From positions 156,526,627-156,590,626 of the forward strand of contig NC_053036.3 of assembly GCF_002575655.3 (NCBI RefSeq): a stretch of 64,000 nucleotides of DNA, written 5' to 3'. Both the position numbers and the translations under genes were made by a program. The notes under the pieces are model-generated. The model saw nothing but the letters and a program-made list of their open reading frames with translations, was not told the DNA's origin and did no database searches. Source of the stretch: Aegilops tauschii subsp. strangulata (taxonomy: Eukaryota > Streptophyta > Magnoliopsida > Poales > Poaceae). Shown here in pieces: positions 31,730 to 45,039 of this stretch (position 1 is its first letter; each line of letters opens with the position of its first letter).

Positions 31730-33700
31730 AGGTGCACCGTCGTCCGGAGACCTGTTCTGGACGGAAACCCTTCTTCTCCCCCGCGAGCGCAGCCAGCCTG
31801 CTGCGCCCAATGGCGTTTGCCCCGACGCGTTGCAAGGCGTCAACGACGCCTCCGCAGCGAGCTGCCTCGCCGATCTGCTCGGCGAGACTCGCATCTCTGA
31901 CGAGCCCGCGTCCGACGCGGGCACGGACTACCCCGAGAGCCGCCTCGTCAGCCTCCTCCACCAACTTCACGTCTCCAGCGAGCCTGCTGTAGACTTGGAG
32001 TCGGTCGGCTCCACCGACCCGATGCTTGTCGATTCCGACACGGCATCGCTCAACGCCTACCCCTCCGACGTGGTGGTCTTCGACGACCCTCTCCCTCGAG
32101 CTGACAGCGGCAGCAGCGCTATCACCAAAGTGTTGGTCATCAGCCACGTCGCCAACTCGGGCGAGAACGCCCACGACGCCCTGCAAGCGGCGATTCACGA
32201 CTTATCCGTCCCCATCCCGGCCGAGGCCGACGCCGAGACCTTGGAGGCACGCCGCCTCGCCCTCATCGCCGGAAGGCCAGAATATAGCCTCCATGAGACG
32301 CCTCACCGAGGCTAACCAGTGCGAAGTCGACCGCGCCGCCTTTGGCACGCCGCCTCGTGGCGGGCCGAGCCGAGCCGGCTTCGTCCAGAAGCGCGGCGCG
32401 GCTATCGCCAGCATGCTGGGGGCAGACCGCCCCGTCTACGCCACCCCGCTCGAGAATCTGCGAGCCGCTCAGGCGGCCGCTGAAGTGCTAAATGGGCTGG
32501 GAGCCGATGAGCTCCCCTACATGACAAGGCGGATCCAGCAGCTGATCGACGCGGCCGCAGAATGGCACGAAGCCGGCGCCCGCGCTGAGAGTCCTCCCCC
32601 GCGCCGGGAGCACGCAGCGACATCCTGGTCGCCGACTGCGAGCGGCGCCCGCGTGAGGAAAGGCAAGGAGCCGGCTGCTAGCCGCAGCCGGACTCGTATC
32701 ACCATCGAGCGCGACGCGGAAGGCCGCCATCGAGCGGTGGAGCGCCAAGGAAATCCGCCTCCTCCCCCGCCTCGTGGGGACAGATACCCCACCCCACCGC
32801 CTGTCACGCATCCGACTCTTGGTGGCCGACTAGGCCACAGCGAAGGAGTCGGCGAGAACGACGCCCGCCACCGGATCGACCGCCTGGCTCGGTCCCTGGT
32901 GCTAGAAGAAGAAGACGATGTCGGCCCGCCATGCTTTGGCCCCCGCATCCGCGACGAGCCCTTCCCCAAAGGGTTCTCGCTCCCCAGAGACACGCCTAAG
33001 TACAACGGCTCTGTGAAGCCGGAAGATTGGCTCATCGACTACTCTACTGCTGTCAGCATAGCCAACGGCAATCGGCGCGTAGCCGTGAAGTACGTCCCCC
33101 TCATGCTACAGGGCACGGCGCGCACCTGGCTCAATAGCCTCAAGCCCTACAGCATCAACAGCTGGCTGGACTTCACGGAAGTCTTTGTCCGTAACTTCAC
33201 CAGCACGTACAAGCGGCCTCCCAAGCCTCGCCAACTCTCTCTATGCGTCCAAGGGCCAAACGAGTCGACCCGCGACTACCTCACGTGGTGGGCCGAGCTC
33301 CGCAACTCCTGCGAGGGGGTGCATGAGGTTCAGGCCATCGAGTACTTCACCGCCGGGTGCCGAGAGGGCACCCTCCTCAAGCACCGACTCCTCTGCGACG
33401 AGCCGGCTACCCTCGACGAACTGCTAATCATCGCGGACAAGTACGCCACGGCCGACTCCTCTATGAAGACCGAGCTTCGAGTGGACGCCTATGGGAAGGT
33501 GATCGCTCCGGCTCCCAAAATGCCGGCTGGCGACTCCTATCGGCGCCCCTACCAAAACGATCACAAGCGCAAGGCCCCTATGCCGCCCTCCACCAGTCGG
33601 CAAGTGGCCACAGTTGAACATGAGCAGCCCGAAGAGCGGCCCGCTCCCAAGAAGAAGGGTGGCAGGCCGGCTTGGCAGCCGGCTTTCTCCTACGAGCAGT
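31730..33700 (+). pseudogene. Tat-1 gag
   Basis: Coding starts in the frame open from 31709 (PNGVCPDALQGVND, MLVDSDTASLNAYPSD), shifts frame near 32290, and continues (MRRLTEANQCEVDRAAFG) through a basic/proline-rich part into a typical Gypsy gag core at about 33000-33460 (EDWLIDYSTAVSIANGN, RTWLNSLKPYSI, YKRPPKPRQLSLC, DELLIIADKYA). Just after another one-base shift near 33695 a zinc-binding-like CKFHSGAKPSNHTTRKC appears. The exact start is uncertain because no clear ATG follows the primer site in the first frame. Gag builds the particle; it is at least two frameshifts from intact. Confidence 0.82.
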
Positions 33701-34785
33701 CTCTCGATGCCCCTGCAAGTTCCACAGCGGCGCGAAGCCGTCCAACCACACGACCCGAAAGTGCCACTGGCTCACGCGAATCTCCAAGGGCGAGGGGCTG
33801 GTGCCGCCTCCGCCTCCCGGCCCGCCGCCTCCAGCCCCCCAGCAGCCGGCGGCTCGACCAACAGTCGGAGCCATTCAAGATGAGTTCCCTGAAGAGCACG
33901 CCGCCTACGTCGTCTTTACGAGCCAAGTTGAAGACAAGCGTAGTCGGCGCCGTCAGCACCAAGAGGTCAACGCAGTCGCCTCTAGCACCCCCGAGTTCAT
34001 GCACTGGTCCGAGAAGCCCATCAACTGGAGCCAGGCCGACCACCCAGAGGTGATGCCATCCCCTGGCTCCTATGCCCTAGTCTTGGATGTCACCCTCGCG
34101 ACGGAGAGGCGAGCTGCCCGATTCTCCCGCGTCCTGATTGATGGCGGAAGCAGTATCAATATACTGTACCGAGATACCATGGAGAAGCCGAACATCAAGG
34201 CGAAGTAGCTCATGCCAAGCCGGACCATGTTCCATGGCATCATGCCCGGCTTGTCTTATTCCCCGATCGGCAAGATCAAGATGGATGTTCTCTTCAGGAG
34301 ACAAGGATCATTTTCGTCGAGAAGTGATCTGGTTTGAGGTAGTGGATCTGGAGAGCCCCTACCATGCTTTGCTTGGCCGACCTGCTCTGGCCAAGTTCAT
34401 GGCTGTGCCCCACTATGCCTACCTAAAGATGAAGATGCCGAGCTCGAAGGGGATCATCACTGTAGCCGGCGACTACAAGAAGTCCATCGAGTGCGCTATG
34501 GCCAGCAGTCGGCTGGGCGAGTCCCTCGTAGTGGCAGAAGAGAAGAAGATTCTGGAACGGGTTGTGGCCATGGCCGGCAATCAGCCGGCCTGGTCCCCCA
34601 ACCCCAAATATTATGATGCGCAGGGCTCCTTCCAGCCGGCCAAGGAGACGAAGAAGATACCTCTGGACCCAGAGAACCTGGAAAGGTTTGCTGTCATTGG
34701 GGCAAACCTGGACAGTAAATAGGAAGGCGAGCTCGTCGACTTCCTCCGTGAGAATCGAGACGTCTTTGCATGGTCCCCAAAGGAC
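33700..34785 (+). pseudogene. Tat-1 aspartic protease and linker
   Basis: The protease motif VLIDGGSSINILY is near 34130-34170. A TAG at 34206-34208 and a frameshift near 34290 follow, then FEVVDLESPYHALLGRPALAKFM, the conserved C-terminal protease block, and a linker to RT. A second in-frame TAG lies at 34720-34722. Both TAGs sit where a CAG codon is plausible. Confidence 0.82.
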
Positions 34786-35688
34786 ATGCCGGGTGTCCCG
34801 AAGGATTTCGCCGAGCACAAATTACACGTCCGAGCCGACGCGAAGCCGGTCAAGCAGCCCCTCCGCCGACTGTCAGATGAGAAGCAAAGAATCGTAGGAG
34901 AAGAGATAGCCCGTCTCCTCGCTGCTGGCTTTATTATGGAAGTATTTTTTTCCAGAATGGCTTGCCAACCCCGTCTTGGTATTGAAGAAGAACAACACGT
35001 GGCGCATTTGTATAGACTACACCAGCCTCAACAAGGCCTGCCCCAAAGATCCGTTTGCTTTGCCATGGATTGACCAAGTGATAGAATCCACGGCCGGATG
35101 CGAGCTGTTGAGTTTTTTGGATGCCTACTCAGGGTACCATCAAATCAAGTTGGACCCAGCAGACCGCCTGAAGACTGCCTTCATCACACCATTCGGAGCT
35201 TTCTGTTACCTGACTATGACATTCGGCTTAAGGAATGCCGGTGCCACTTTTCAGCATTGCATGCAGAAATGCCTCCTCAAGCAACTCGGCAGAAATGCCC
35301 ACGTCTACGTAGACGACATTGTGGTGAAGACAGAGAAGCGCGGCACCCTGCTGGAGGACCTCAAAGAAACATTTGCCAACTTGTGCCGATTCCACATCAA
35401 GCTCAACCCCGAGAAATGCGTGTTCGGAGTACCAGCCGGCCAGCTGCTAGGGTTTCTGGTCTCCGAACGCGGCATCGAGTGCAACCCTGTGAAGATCAAG
35501 CCATCGAGAGGATGGAGATTCCCACCAAATTGCGAGATGTGCAGAAGTTCACTAGGTGCCTGGTCTCCCTAAACCGCTTTATCAGCCGACTAGGAGAGAA
35601 GGCTCTCCCCCTGTACTGACTCAAGAAGAAGTCCACTCACTTCGAGTGGAATAACCAAGCCGACCAAGCCTTCGATCAGCTGAAGAAG
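34786..35688 (+). pseudogene. Tat-1 reverse transcriptase
   Basis: RT begins near the segment PVKQPLRRLSDEKQRIV. A seven-T run near 34945 causes a frameshift, and the main frame (34976-35505) shows WRICIDYTSLNKACPKD, FLDAYSGYHQIKL, FGLRNAGATFQ and the catalytic YVDDIVVKT. Another shift near 35505 leads to DVQKFTRCLVSLNRFISRL, then a TGA at 35617-35619. Order and motifs are those of Ty3/Gypsy RT. Confidence 0.88.
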
Positions 35689-36126
35689 ATGCTGACCACT
35701 CCACCTGTCCTGGTGGCACCGACTGAGAAGGTGCCCATGCTCCTCTACATTGCCGCGACTAGCCGAGTGGTTAGTACAGTTGTCGTGGTCCAGCGCCCGG
35801 AAGAAGGCCGAGCCCAGCTAGTCCAAAGGCCGGTGTATTATCTAAGCGAAGTACTATCCAGCTCGAAGCAAAACTACCCGCATTACCAGAAGATGTGCTA
35901 TGGGGTGTACTTCGCCGCCAAGAAGCTGAAGCCCTACTTCCAAGAGCATCCCATCACGGTCGTGTGCACCGCCCCGCTTGCCGAGATCATAGGCAGCCGG
36001 GATGCATCCGGCCGGGTGGCCAAATGGGCCATTGCATTGGCACCGTACACAATCTTCTACCAACCCCGCACCGCCATCAAGTCCCAAGCGTTGGCCGACT
36101 TCCTCGTCGACTGGGCCGAGACCTAG
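35689..36126 (+). pseudogene. Tat-1 first RNase H (Gypsy type)
   Basis: The frame carries LLYIAATSRVVSTVVVVQ, VYYLSEVLSSSKQNYPHYQK and LADFLVDWAET, the pattern of the Gypsy RNase H / connection region. It ends at TAG 36124-36126, beyond which the same frame enters the additional RNase H. The usual first catalytic Asp is replaced by Ala in IAATSR, typical of degenerate Gypsy RNase H domains in this lineage. Confidence 0.78.
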
Positions 36127-36420
36127 TACCTACCGCCGGCTCCCGACTCTACCCATTGGCGGATGCACTTCGACGGGTCCAAGATACGCACCGGCTTGGG
36201 AGCCGGCATCGTCCTCACCTCTCCCAAAGGCGACAAACTCAGATACATGCTGCAAATCCACTTCGCGGCCTCCAACAACATGGCCGAGTACGAGGCGCTC
36301 ATACATGGGCTCCGGCTAGCCAAAGAACTCGGCATACGCCGGATCCTGTGTTATGGCGACTCAGACTTGGTGGTCCAGCAGTCATCTGGCGACTAGGACG
36401 CCAAGGATGCAAACATGGCG
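36127..36420 (+). pseudogene. Tat-1 additional RNase H (archaeal-type, lineage hallmark)
   Basis: In the same frame as the preceding domain, past its TAG: MHFDGSKIRTGLGAGIVL with the catalytic Asp, NNMAEYEALIHGLRLAKELG with the Glu, and CYGDSDLVVQQ with the second Asp, a full RNase H1-like active site. A TAG at 36394-36396 (TGG expected) interrupts it just afterwards. Tat-lineage elements acquired such an extra, archaeal-type RNase H after the original one, which agrees with the eroded first domain here. Confidence 0.82.
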
Positions 36421-37664
36421 AGCTATCGATTCCTTGTCCAGCAGGTCAGTGGTACTTCGAAGGGTGCGAGTTCCTTCACGTACCAAGGGCCGACAACGAC
36501 CAAGCAGATGCCCTGGCATGGATCGGCTCCACCCGACAGGCTATACCAACCGGTGTCTCCCTCCAGCGCCTCCTCAAGCCGTCCATCAAGCCGTCTCCAG
36601 AGTCGGACTCTATCTTCGTATCGCCTGTCCCCGATGCAGCCGGATCCGACTGGAGGAACCCCGCAGGCGGCACGGGGACTTCGACAACCGGCCCGGGGAC
36701 TGCCGTAGTCGCACCCGGCTCGGGGACTTCAGAACCCGGCCTGGGGACTGCAGCAGTCGGCCCGGGGACTGTAGCAACACAAGAAGTGGTGGCCGACTCC
36801 AATTCCACGCCACCCGACCCACCCACCCGAGTCTTGGTGGCCGTACTAACAGTAGAAGAAGTCACAGCTCCATCATGGGCCCAGCCCATCCTCAAATTCC
36901 TAGTCAACAGAGAGCTGCCGGCTGATGAGATCTCAGCAAGACTAGTGCAACGACGAGCCGGAGCATATGCAATAATAAACAGAGAGCTTGTCAAGCGCAG
37001 TGTCACTGGAGTCTTCCAGCGCTGCGTCGAGCCAGAGAAAGGTGTGGCAATCCTCAAGGATATCCATCAAGGCGAATGTGGCCACCACGCAGCCTCAAGA
37101 TCACTTGTGGCCAAAGCTTTCCGCCACGGTTTCTTTTGGACGACTGCTTTGGAAAATGCCAAAGAGATAGTCAAGAGCTGCAGAGGATGCCAAGTCTTCA
37201 GTTCCAAGCAACACCTGCCGGCTTCTGCACTCAAGACCATTCCGCTCACCTGGCCCTTTGCCGTCTGGGGACTGGACATGGTGGGCCCATTCAAGACAGC
37301 CCGTGGCGGCTTGACACATCTGCTTGTCGCCGTGGACAAGTTTACCAAGTGGATCGAAGCGAAGCCGATCAAGAAGCTGAACGGGCCGACTGCCGTGACA
37401 TTCGTCACCGACATCACTACTCGGTACGGCGTACCGCACAGCATCATCACTGACAACGGCACAAACTTTGCCAAAGAAGCACTGGCACGTTTCTGCGCGA
37501 CGCAGGGCATCCGACTGGACTTAGCGTCCGTTGCCCACCCGCAGTCAAACGGCCAGGTCGAGCGAGCAAACGGACTCATCCTCTCCGGCATCAAGCCCCG
37601 ACTGGTCGTACCACTGGAGCGATCGGCCGGCTGCTGGCTCGATGAGCTGCCGGCTGTCCTCTAG
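36420..37664 (+). pseudogene. Tat-1 linker and integrase
   Basis: After HVPRADNDQADALAWIGS comes a Pro/Thr/Gly-rich linker with near-perfect short repeats (CCCGGGGACT-like DNA, 36670-36780). Then follow the HHCC zinc domain (HQGECGHHAASRSLVAK, CRGCQVF) and the catalytic core (WGLDMVGPF, ITDNGTNF, QSNGQVERANGLI). The D, D and E residues are visible. TAG 37662-37664 stands where Trp is expected in the following block. Confidence 0.87.
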
Positions 37665-38141
37665 AGTCTGCGTACTAGCCCTAACAAGTCAATCGGCTTC
37701 ACTCCGTTCTTCCTTGTATATGGTGCCGAGGCTGTCATCCCAACCGACATCGAGTTCGACTCGCCTCGGGTCACCATGTACACGGAGGCGGAGGTCAAGG
37801 AAGCGCGAGAAGACGGTGTCGACCTGCTGGAAGAAGGCCGGCTGTTAGCACTCAGCCGGTATGCCATCTACCAGCAGGGGTTGCGCCGTTACCACAATCG
37901 CAAGGTCAAGCCAAGATCTTTCTAGGAGGGCGACCATGTGCTTCGGCTGATCCAGCGAACAGCTGGCCAGCACAAGCTCTCGGCCCCTTGGGAAGGCCCT
38001 TTCGTCATCAGCAAGGCACTAGGCAACGACTCCTACTACCTGATCGACGCGCAAAAACCTAGAGCACGCAAGAGGGATGATTCTGGCAAGGAGTCGGAGC
38101 GACCATGGAACGCGAACCTCCTGAGAAGATTTTACAGTTAA
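37665..38141 (+). pseudogene. Tat-1 integrase C-terminal region
   Basis: Same frame after the TAG: TPFFLVYGAEAVIPTDIEF is the conserved post-core block. A TAG at 37923-37925 interrupts, and GDHVLRLIQ...APWEGPFVISKAL...WNANLLRRFYS follows to a natural stop at 38139-38141. No chromodomain. Confidence 0.85.
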
Positions 38142-38866
38142 AAGAAGTATGTATCATGCTACCCTTTTGTATTAAGTACGAAACCAACAGGCCCCCCGAG
38201 GGGCACTCAGGGACTGCCTTCATTTATCTATGAGTGACGAGTGTCATATCCATGAATGTATTATTACATGTGATTTTCTGTCTGGCACCGGGTTCGACTA
38301 GTCGGCCCGGGGACTAGCCGCCTTAAGCTATATTAAAGTTCTACCTGAAGTCAGACAAGTAGTGTGCCGGCTCCCGAGTCCTCTCTTGTTTAAAGTCGCA
38401 GCTCGAATAACCGACTGTCCGACTAGCAAGAGCCAAGGCAGAAAGGATGCCCACATGAAAAACGGCTAAGGACTAATGAACTTGTATAGCGAAAAGACGG
38501 CCTCCAACCATGCTTGCCGGCTGTCAGAACAGCCGGCTGGCCGTCTTCCCAAACACTTCGCTATAATCCAACAAAGCTAGAGTACTTGCCCTCCCAACTG
38601 GCCAAGCACTTCTCCAGCCATAGATTGCAGAGCAACTGTCCGACTGGGGAGGCGGCAACCAAGGGAGAGCGGCAAAGGAAACAACAGAAGGATGAAAAGC
38701 AAAGAACAAGGAAAAGCCAAACACATGCATAGTCATATCTACATATAAAGCCCCCAACAGGCCGGCAATCAACATAGTTCGAATACACCCCCAGTGGGTG
38801 GAATTGTGCAAACCTAACAAAATATTGTTCTAAAAGTGATAAGACAGGAAAATAAAGATAGCAGAC
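38142..38866 (+). other. Tat-1 region between pol and the reverse-strand gene
   Basis: Noncoding, with purine-rich GGGGACT motifs shared with the element's linker and LTR. No supportable gene on either strand. Confidence 0.6.
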
Positions 38867-41800
38867 TAGACTAAAGGCGCGGTGTGGGAGCCGGGTTGGT
38901 CGATGGAGACGGCATCACCAGGTGAAGGAGTGGCCGGCTGGCGGGTCTCGGCTTGATCATCGCCGGCGGCAGGCGATGCACCCGCGCGTGCCGCGTTGCT
39001 GGAGGCACGGTCAAGCTGAGGCTGGCCGGCCGCTCCACCATCCGGCCCGACGTCTTCACCCTCCTCTTCGCCCTCGTCACTGGAGTTGATCTCCTACGCC
39101 GAGTCTTCGCTGTCTGCCGGGTTCAGCCCGAACCATTCCTCCGGCTGGGCAACACCGTTGTCATCCACCTCAGGGGCGAAGGCGCTGGTGTCGGTGTAGT
39201 CGGCGATCGCTGAAGCCCACCGGATGATAGCCGGCCGCGCCGGCTCCAGCTCCGAGTCGGCCTGCTGCCGCTAGGTGGCCAGCTGGTCCAGACACAGCTC
39301 GGGATACCAGGCCTTGACAAACTCCAGCGCCCGGCTGGCACCGGACCGAGCCGCCGAAGCCTTCCAGGCTTCGAAGCGGCCGACCGCCATCTCCAGCTAG
39401 TCGGCAGTCCGACTGGGGGTGCGGGGAACCACTTCGCCAGGCCAGAGGGCGGCCAACATCTGCGCCCCGACACGTTGAAGCCGGCGGAGCAGGCGATGAG
39501 CCGGCTGGAGGCGGGCCTGGATCGCCAAGAGCTGCTCTTCCAGCGACCGGCGAGCGTTTGGCGCAATCTCGGTGCCAGCCTGCCTCTGTGCCTCGCTGCG
39601 GGCCTCGATGATCTAGTTGGCGGCGGTAGAGTAGCCAGGGAAGTACTCTGCGCAAGAAAGAAAGAGAAAGAAGAGAAAACACCAAGTCAGAAAACAAGCC
39701 AAAAACGGCAAGCGGCAAGAAAGGACGAAGAAGAAGGCGGCCTACCGTCAACCAAATCTTCGATCTGGCCATAGCCATTGATCAGCGTCTGCTTCGCTTC
39801 GGCCCAGCTAGCCACCTCTGTCTCGTACTCGGCCTGGAGGGCGGCCTCGCTGTCCTGCACCGCCTTCAGGGCCGCCTTGTGGCTCTCCTCCTGGTCGGCC
39901 AACCTCGTGGCCAGGCGGTCACGCTCCTGCGCCAAGGCGGCAAACTCGGCCTCCTTAGCACGAAGGGCGGCCTTAGACTGGCGTTGGCCGCTGCAGGGAT
40001 GGCAGAGAAAAATGAAGCAATAAGAAGAAGTCGTCAAGGAAGATCCGACCCGACCGTTCAGCAGTCGGGCCGTATCTCGGGGACTACACCCAGTGGGTGC
40101 GCTGACGCGCCCCCACATGAGATAAGGGACGAAGAACTTACCCCGGCTCTCAGATAGGTCAGCAGTCTTCTGGGTCAGTTCCCGAGCCTGGGAGTTGAAA
40201 GCAGCCATGCGGAGGTTGTGGTAGTCCTGCAAGTCAGGCAGGAGAGCGAATGAGAACAAGAATAGCAACACAAGGTCTGCTAGGGAGTTCCATGCCGCCT
40301 GCTCAGCAGCCGATTCGGAACTCGGGGACTACACCCAGTGGGTGCACTGACGCGCCCCCACGGAAGAAATCAAGATCAAAAAAGCAAAGACAAGAAGACT
40401 AACCCGGATGGCCGCCTGCGTCGCAAGGAACTCGTCGTTGTACTTCCTCAGCGCCGTAGCCTGGGCTTGAAGCCGGGTCCGGACGTCCTGCGCGGCCACA
40501 TTCATCACGGCCGTCCCTCCGCCCGGCGTCCACCCCGAGCTGGCGCTGGCCGCCTCCATATCCTGGGCCGACGAGCTGGAGCCCGCGGCTGGCTGTGGCT
40601 CTGATGCAGCCTTCTGCGGCTCTGATGCGGCCTTCCCTGTGCGCTGGCGCGACGGCGTCCGGACCACCAGATCAGTCCTCGCGGCCGGCTCGCCCCCGGC
40701 CGATTGCACGGGCGGCAGGTCAGGCCGGCCGCCTTGAGTCGCCCTAGTCGGCGGGGCCAGTGCCGCCACCCTCTCCAGGATGATGACGTCGTCCTCCCTC
40801 TCCAGCCCCGGCTGGTCACCGCCGGCTTCTTCTGGCGAGGGCTCTGGGGCCCCAGGCGCCACGACGCCCAGTGGGGTGACCAGCAAGGCCCCCTCCGCCA
40901 TCGCCGCAGCCGTAGCCTCCGCTTGGGCCTTGGCCGCGGCGTCAGCGCGTGCCTTCGCCGCCTCCTCCTCCTGCGCCGCCTTAGCGGCGGCCGCCCCCAA
41001 TGCCTCCCGCGCCTCCCGCTCCTCCCGCACCTCCCGCGAGTTCCGCTCCGTCGTCGCCTGAAGATCGGCGCGGGGGTCCACGCGGCGAGTAGTGCTCCCA
41101 GATCCTCTCGGCGACCCAACGACGGAGGCGGCAGTAGCCCGCTCGAGCGACAATGGAGCCCTGGTTTTTTGGAGAAAGGACAAGGACTAAGGAAGTACCA
41201 GAGAAAAGAAAAAAGAATACACGAAGGAGTACATACTTACGCCGACACCGTCTGCGGCTGCCTCACCGCCTTGCGGAAGCGGGCCGCCTTCGCGGCCGCC
41301 TCCTCCCGCCTGGTCGCTGCTGCCCTGCCTCTGGGCTTCTTCGGCCGACTGCCGAACAAGCCCGGCGCGGCACGACGCTTTTGCCCGCCGCCCCGAGCAG
41401 GCGGCGCGACGGAGGAACCCGCGCCGTGGCCAGGCGCCGGCTGGCGGCGTGGGACGACTTTCGCCTCGTCATCGTACGACCAGTCATCGAAGCTGACTCC
41501 AAGCCCGGAGCCGCCTGCCTCGCTGCCGGCTTGGCCACCGCCCGCCTCGGTGTTGTCGTCCATGGCGGCCGCCCCCAAGTTGGGTGTCACGCCCAAGATG
41601 CGACCCTATCCTAAAGGAACACGAAGGTCCCACCAAGGATAGAAGCGCATCTTGAAGACGCTTTTGCAAGGTGGATATCATTACATCAACATTACATAAT
41701 ATTTGGGGATACATACAAGGCATATAAATGCCGTAAGAATACATCAATACATCATACATAAGATCAACATCCGACTACGGATGAAACATAAACAGAAACT

Positions 41801-44800
41801 CAAACGGCATCCACCCTGCTAGCCCAGGCTGCCGACCTGGAACCTATCCCCTGATCGAAGAAGAAGCAGAAGAAGAACTCCAAACAAGTAAACATCGCTC
41901 TCGCATCATGATCATCGCACAACCTGTACCTGCAACTGGTGGTGTAGTAATCTGTGAGCCACGAGGACTCAGCAATCCCATTACCGTGGGTATCAAGACC
42001 AGCAAAGCTTAAAGGGAAAAGAATGGATAAGGTGGTGAGGTTGCAGCAGCGACTAAGCATGTATGGTGGCTAACTTACGCAAATGAGAGCGAGAAGAGAG
42101 CAAAGGAACAGACGTGAACTAGCAATGATCAAGAAATGATCCTGAACTCCTTACGTCAAACATAACCCAGAAACCGTGTTCACTTCCCGGACTCTGCCGA
42201 GAAGAGACCATCACGGCTACACACACGGTTGATGCGTTTTAATTAAGGTCAAGTGTCAAGTTTTCTACAACCGGATATCAACAAATTCCCATCTGCCACA
42301 TAACCGCGGGCACGGCTTCCGAAAGATAATACCCTGCAGGGGTGTCCCAACTTAGCCCATTATAAGCTCTCACGGTCAACGAAGGATATTCCTTCTCCCG
42401 GGAATACCCGATCAGTCTCGGAATCCCTGTTACAAGACATTTCGACAATGGTAAAACAAGACCAGCAAAGCCGCCCGATGCGCCGACATCCCGATAGGAG
42501 CTGCACATATCTCGTTCTCAGGGCAACACCGGATAAGTCCAGCTACGAGTAAAACCAGACCTCGAGTTTCCCCGAGGTGGCCCCGCAGGCTGCTCGGTTC
42601 GGACCAACACTTAGAGAAGCACTGTCTCGGGGGGCTAAAATAAGATGACCCTCGAGAGAGCGACTCCCTAGGGAAAAGAAATAGGCTAGACAAATGGTAA
42701 AACCAAGGTTGGGCCTTGCTGGAAGAGTTTTATTCAAAGCGAACTGTCAAGGGGGTCCTATAAATCACCCAACCGTGTAAGGAACGCAAAATCCGGGAAC
42801 ATAACACCGGTATGACAGAAACTAGGGCGGCAAGAGTGGAACAAAACACCAGGCATAAGGCCGAGCCTTCCACCCTTTACCAAGTATATAGATGCATTAA
42901 TAATATAAGAGATATTGTGATATCCTAGCATAAACATAATCCAACATGGAGCAATCTTCATCTTCACCTGCAACTAGCAACGCTATAAGAGGGGCTGAGC
43001 AAAGCGGTAACATAGCCAAACAATGGTTTGCTAGGAAGGGTGACATAGGTTAGAGGTTCATGGCAATATGGGAGGCTTGAGGAACAAGTGAATAGGTAGC
43101 GCAGCAAAGCGATAGAACGAAGCAACTAGCATAGCAATGATAGTAATGAGATCCAAGGTGACGGTCATCTTGCCTGAAATCCCGCTAGGAATAAGAACGA
43201 GTCCATGAAGAAGATGAAGCCACGAAGACGAACGAATCCTCACGATCGCAACGACACGGGAACTATCGAGAAGAAGCACACAACAAGGTAAACACACCAC
43301 ACAAGAACAAAGCATGATGCTCAACCAAGAATGATGCATGACGAGGCTACATGAAGCTACTCGTGACAAGAGAGGATGCATACAAGAACAACACATCAAG
43401 GCAAGTTTAAATGAGGCCGGAAACAACATATAACAATTCCGGTAAGTCCTCATATGCAAATTTCGAAATTGGTCCAGAACTGAATAAACCTTATGTTCAG
43501 GTTGTTAAACAGCAAGTTAAAGAGCACCATGATGATCTACATGAAATTCTAGTCAAGTTACATATAAAGTTCATTAGATTCGGAGCTACGGCCTAGAAGA
43601 TATGAGCAAAACAAGATAAACATGACATTGATGCAAAATGCATACAAACATCAAGAAAAACACCTCAAAACAAGGATGCAGCATGATAATATGAAACTAC
43701 ATGCAAAACTAAGCAAGTTTCATATATAGCATGCTCAAAACGGAGCAACGGTGCAACACATACACTGCAAACAAGACATAGCAACAATCTGACCAAAACA
43801 GCAACTAGGCAACATGCAAGCATCAAAACAATAAGCTGCAGCAACTCAACATGAAAGTAAAAGGCATGGACAGGATGTACAGGTAAAGTACAACAAAACA
43901 TGAACACTGAGCTATCTCCAGAAATCACAAGAACAAACTCAAAAGGACATGGCAAGATTGCAAATAATAACAGATTCATAGACTTAGCAGAAATTACTGG
44001 ACATGACAGAAATAACATAAGGTTGCAATGTTCAGAGCACGAAATCAACATGCTACAGGAACTTAACATGGCAAAACAATACATGGCATGAATCTACTCA
44101 AAGCATATAACAAATGTCCCATGCTGACCATAAGTCAAAAAGGACCAGAAGATATGATGGAAACCATGTAAACATAGCAAGTTTCGTTATCAGGTTTCAG
44201 ACTTGGCAGAAAACAGAGCATGGCAGAAATAATAATATGTAGGCCTCTTTGTGAGCTCGATGCACTCACCACAAAGCAATGCATGACAAAACAAGCATAC
44301 CTACAGCACGATGGCATGTTTATGAAGCTATTCATGGCAAGAACAAAAGCATAGCATGTATGGATCAACTACAACAAGCTTGGCAAAATTGCACATCATG
44401 TTAAGAATCTGCCAGAAATATTTTATAGCAAAAGTAGAGCAAGATTCAGTCATGCTATGGCACTCCATAATTGCAAACAAGGGCAGGAATGGATCAATTA
44501 CAATAATATCTACAAAACATCCTTACTGAACATCTCCAAAATATGCATGGATCTCACTGTAGCATCAAGTTTACATGGCAAGAAAATAACAGCAGACAGA
44601 GACAGAAATCACCAAGTCCCTGAAATCAGAAACATTACGGAGCCTACTTTGCATGCTTGTGCTAGTCACCACAGAGATCACAAAAATACATGGTATACAC
44701 CACTGGAAATATGGCATGGCATACTTTAAAATACAATTTAGAGATCATGCCCATAAGATGCACAGATTAAATGATACAAAAATAACAAATCACCAAGTTC

Positions 44801-45039
44801 TGATAAGAACCAGCAGATAACAGCAACTAGCACTCTTGCAATGATGATTTGGGGATCAAGATCGACTCTAATGAACATGGTGCAATGGAACAAAATGAAG
44901 AGCATCACGAGCGAACAATTTGACATATTACACGCGCGAAACGGAGCTATATGCATGAAGTTACGATGCAGAGAACAAGGCATGATAATGTCAAAATTTA
45001 GGACTTAGAGATTTCGAGGGGGGGTTTCCGGGTCAACCT

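Noticed and set aside
31650..32198. 182-residue minus-strand frame opposite Tat-1 gag
   Set aside because: It is the shadow of the GC-rich gag frame; the plus strand carries the recognisable retroelement protein.
35895..36700. Alternative plus-strand frames over the Tat-1 RNase H region
   Set aside because: Low-complexity His/Arg/Pro readings overlap the frames that hold the true RNase H motifs.
40505..41642. Arg-rich frames overlapping the Tat-1 reverse gene (both strands)
   Set aside because: They are out-of-frame readings of the Ala/Glu coiled-coil exons.
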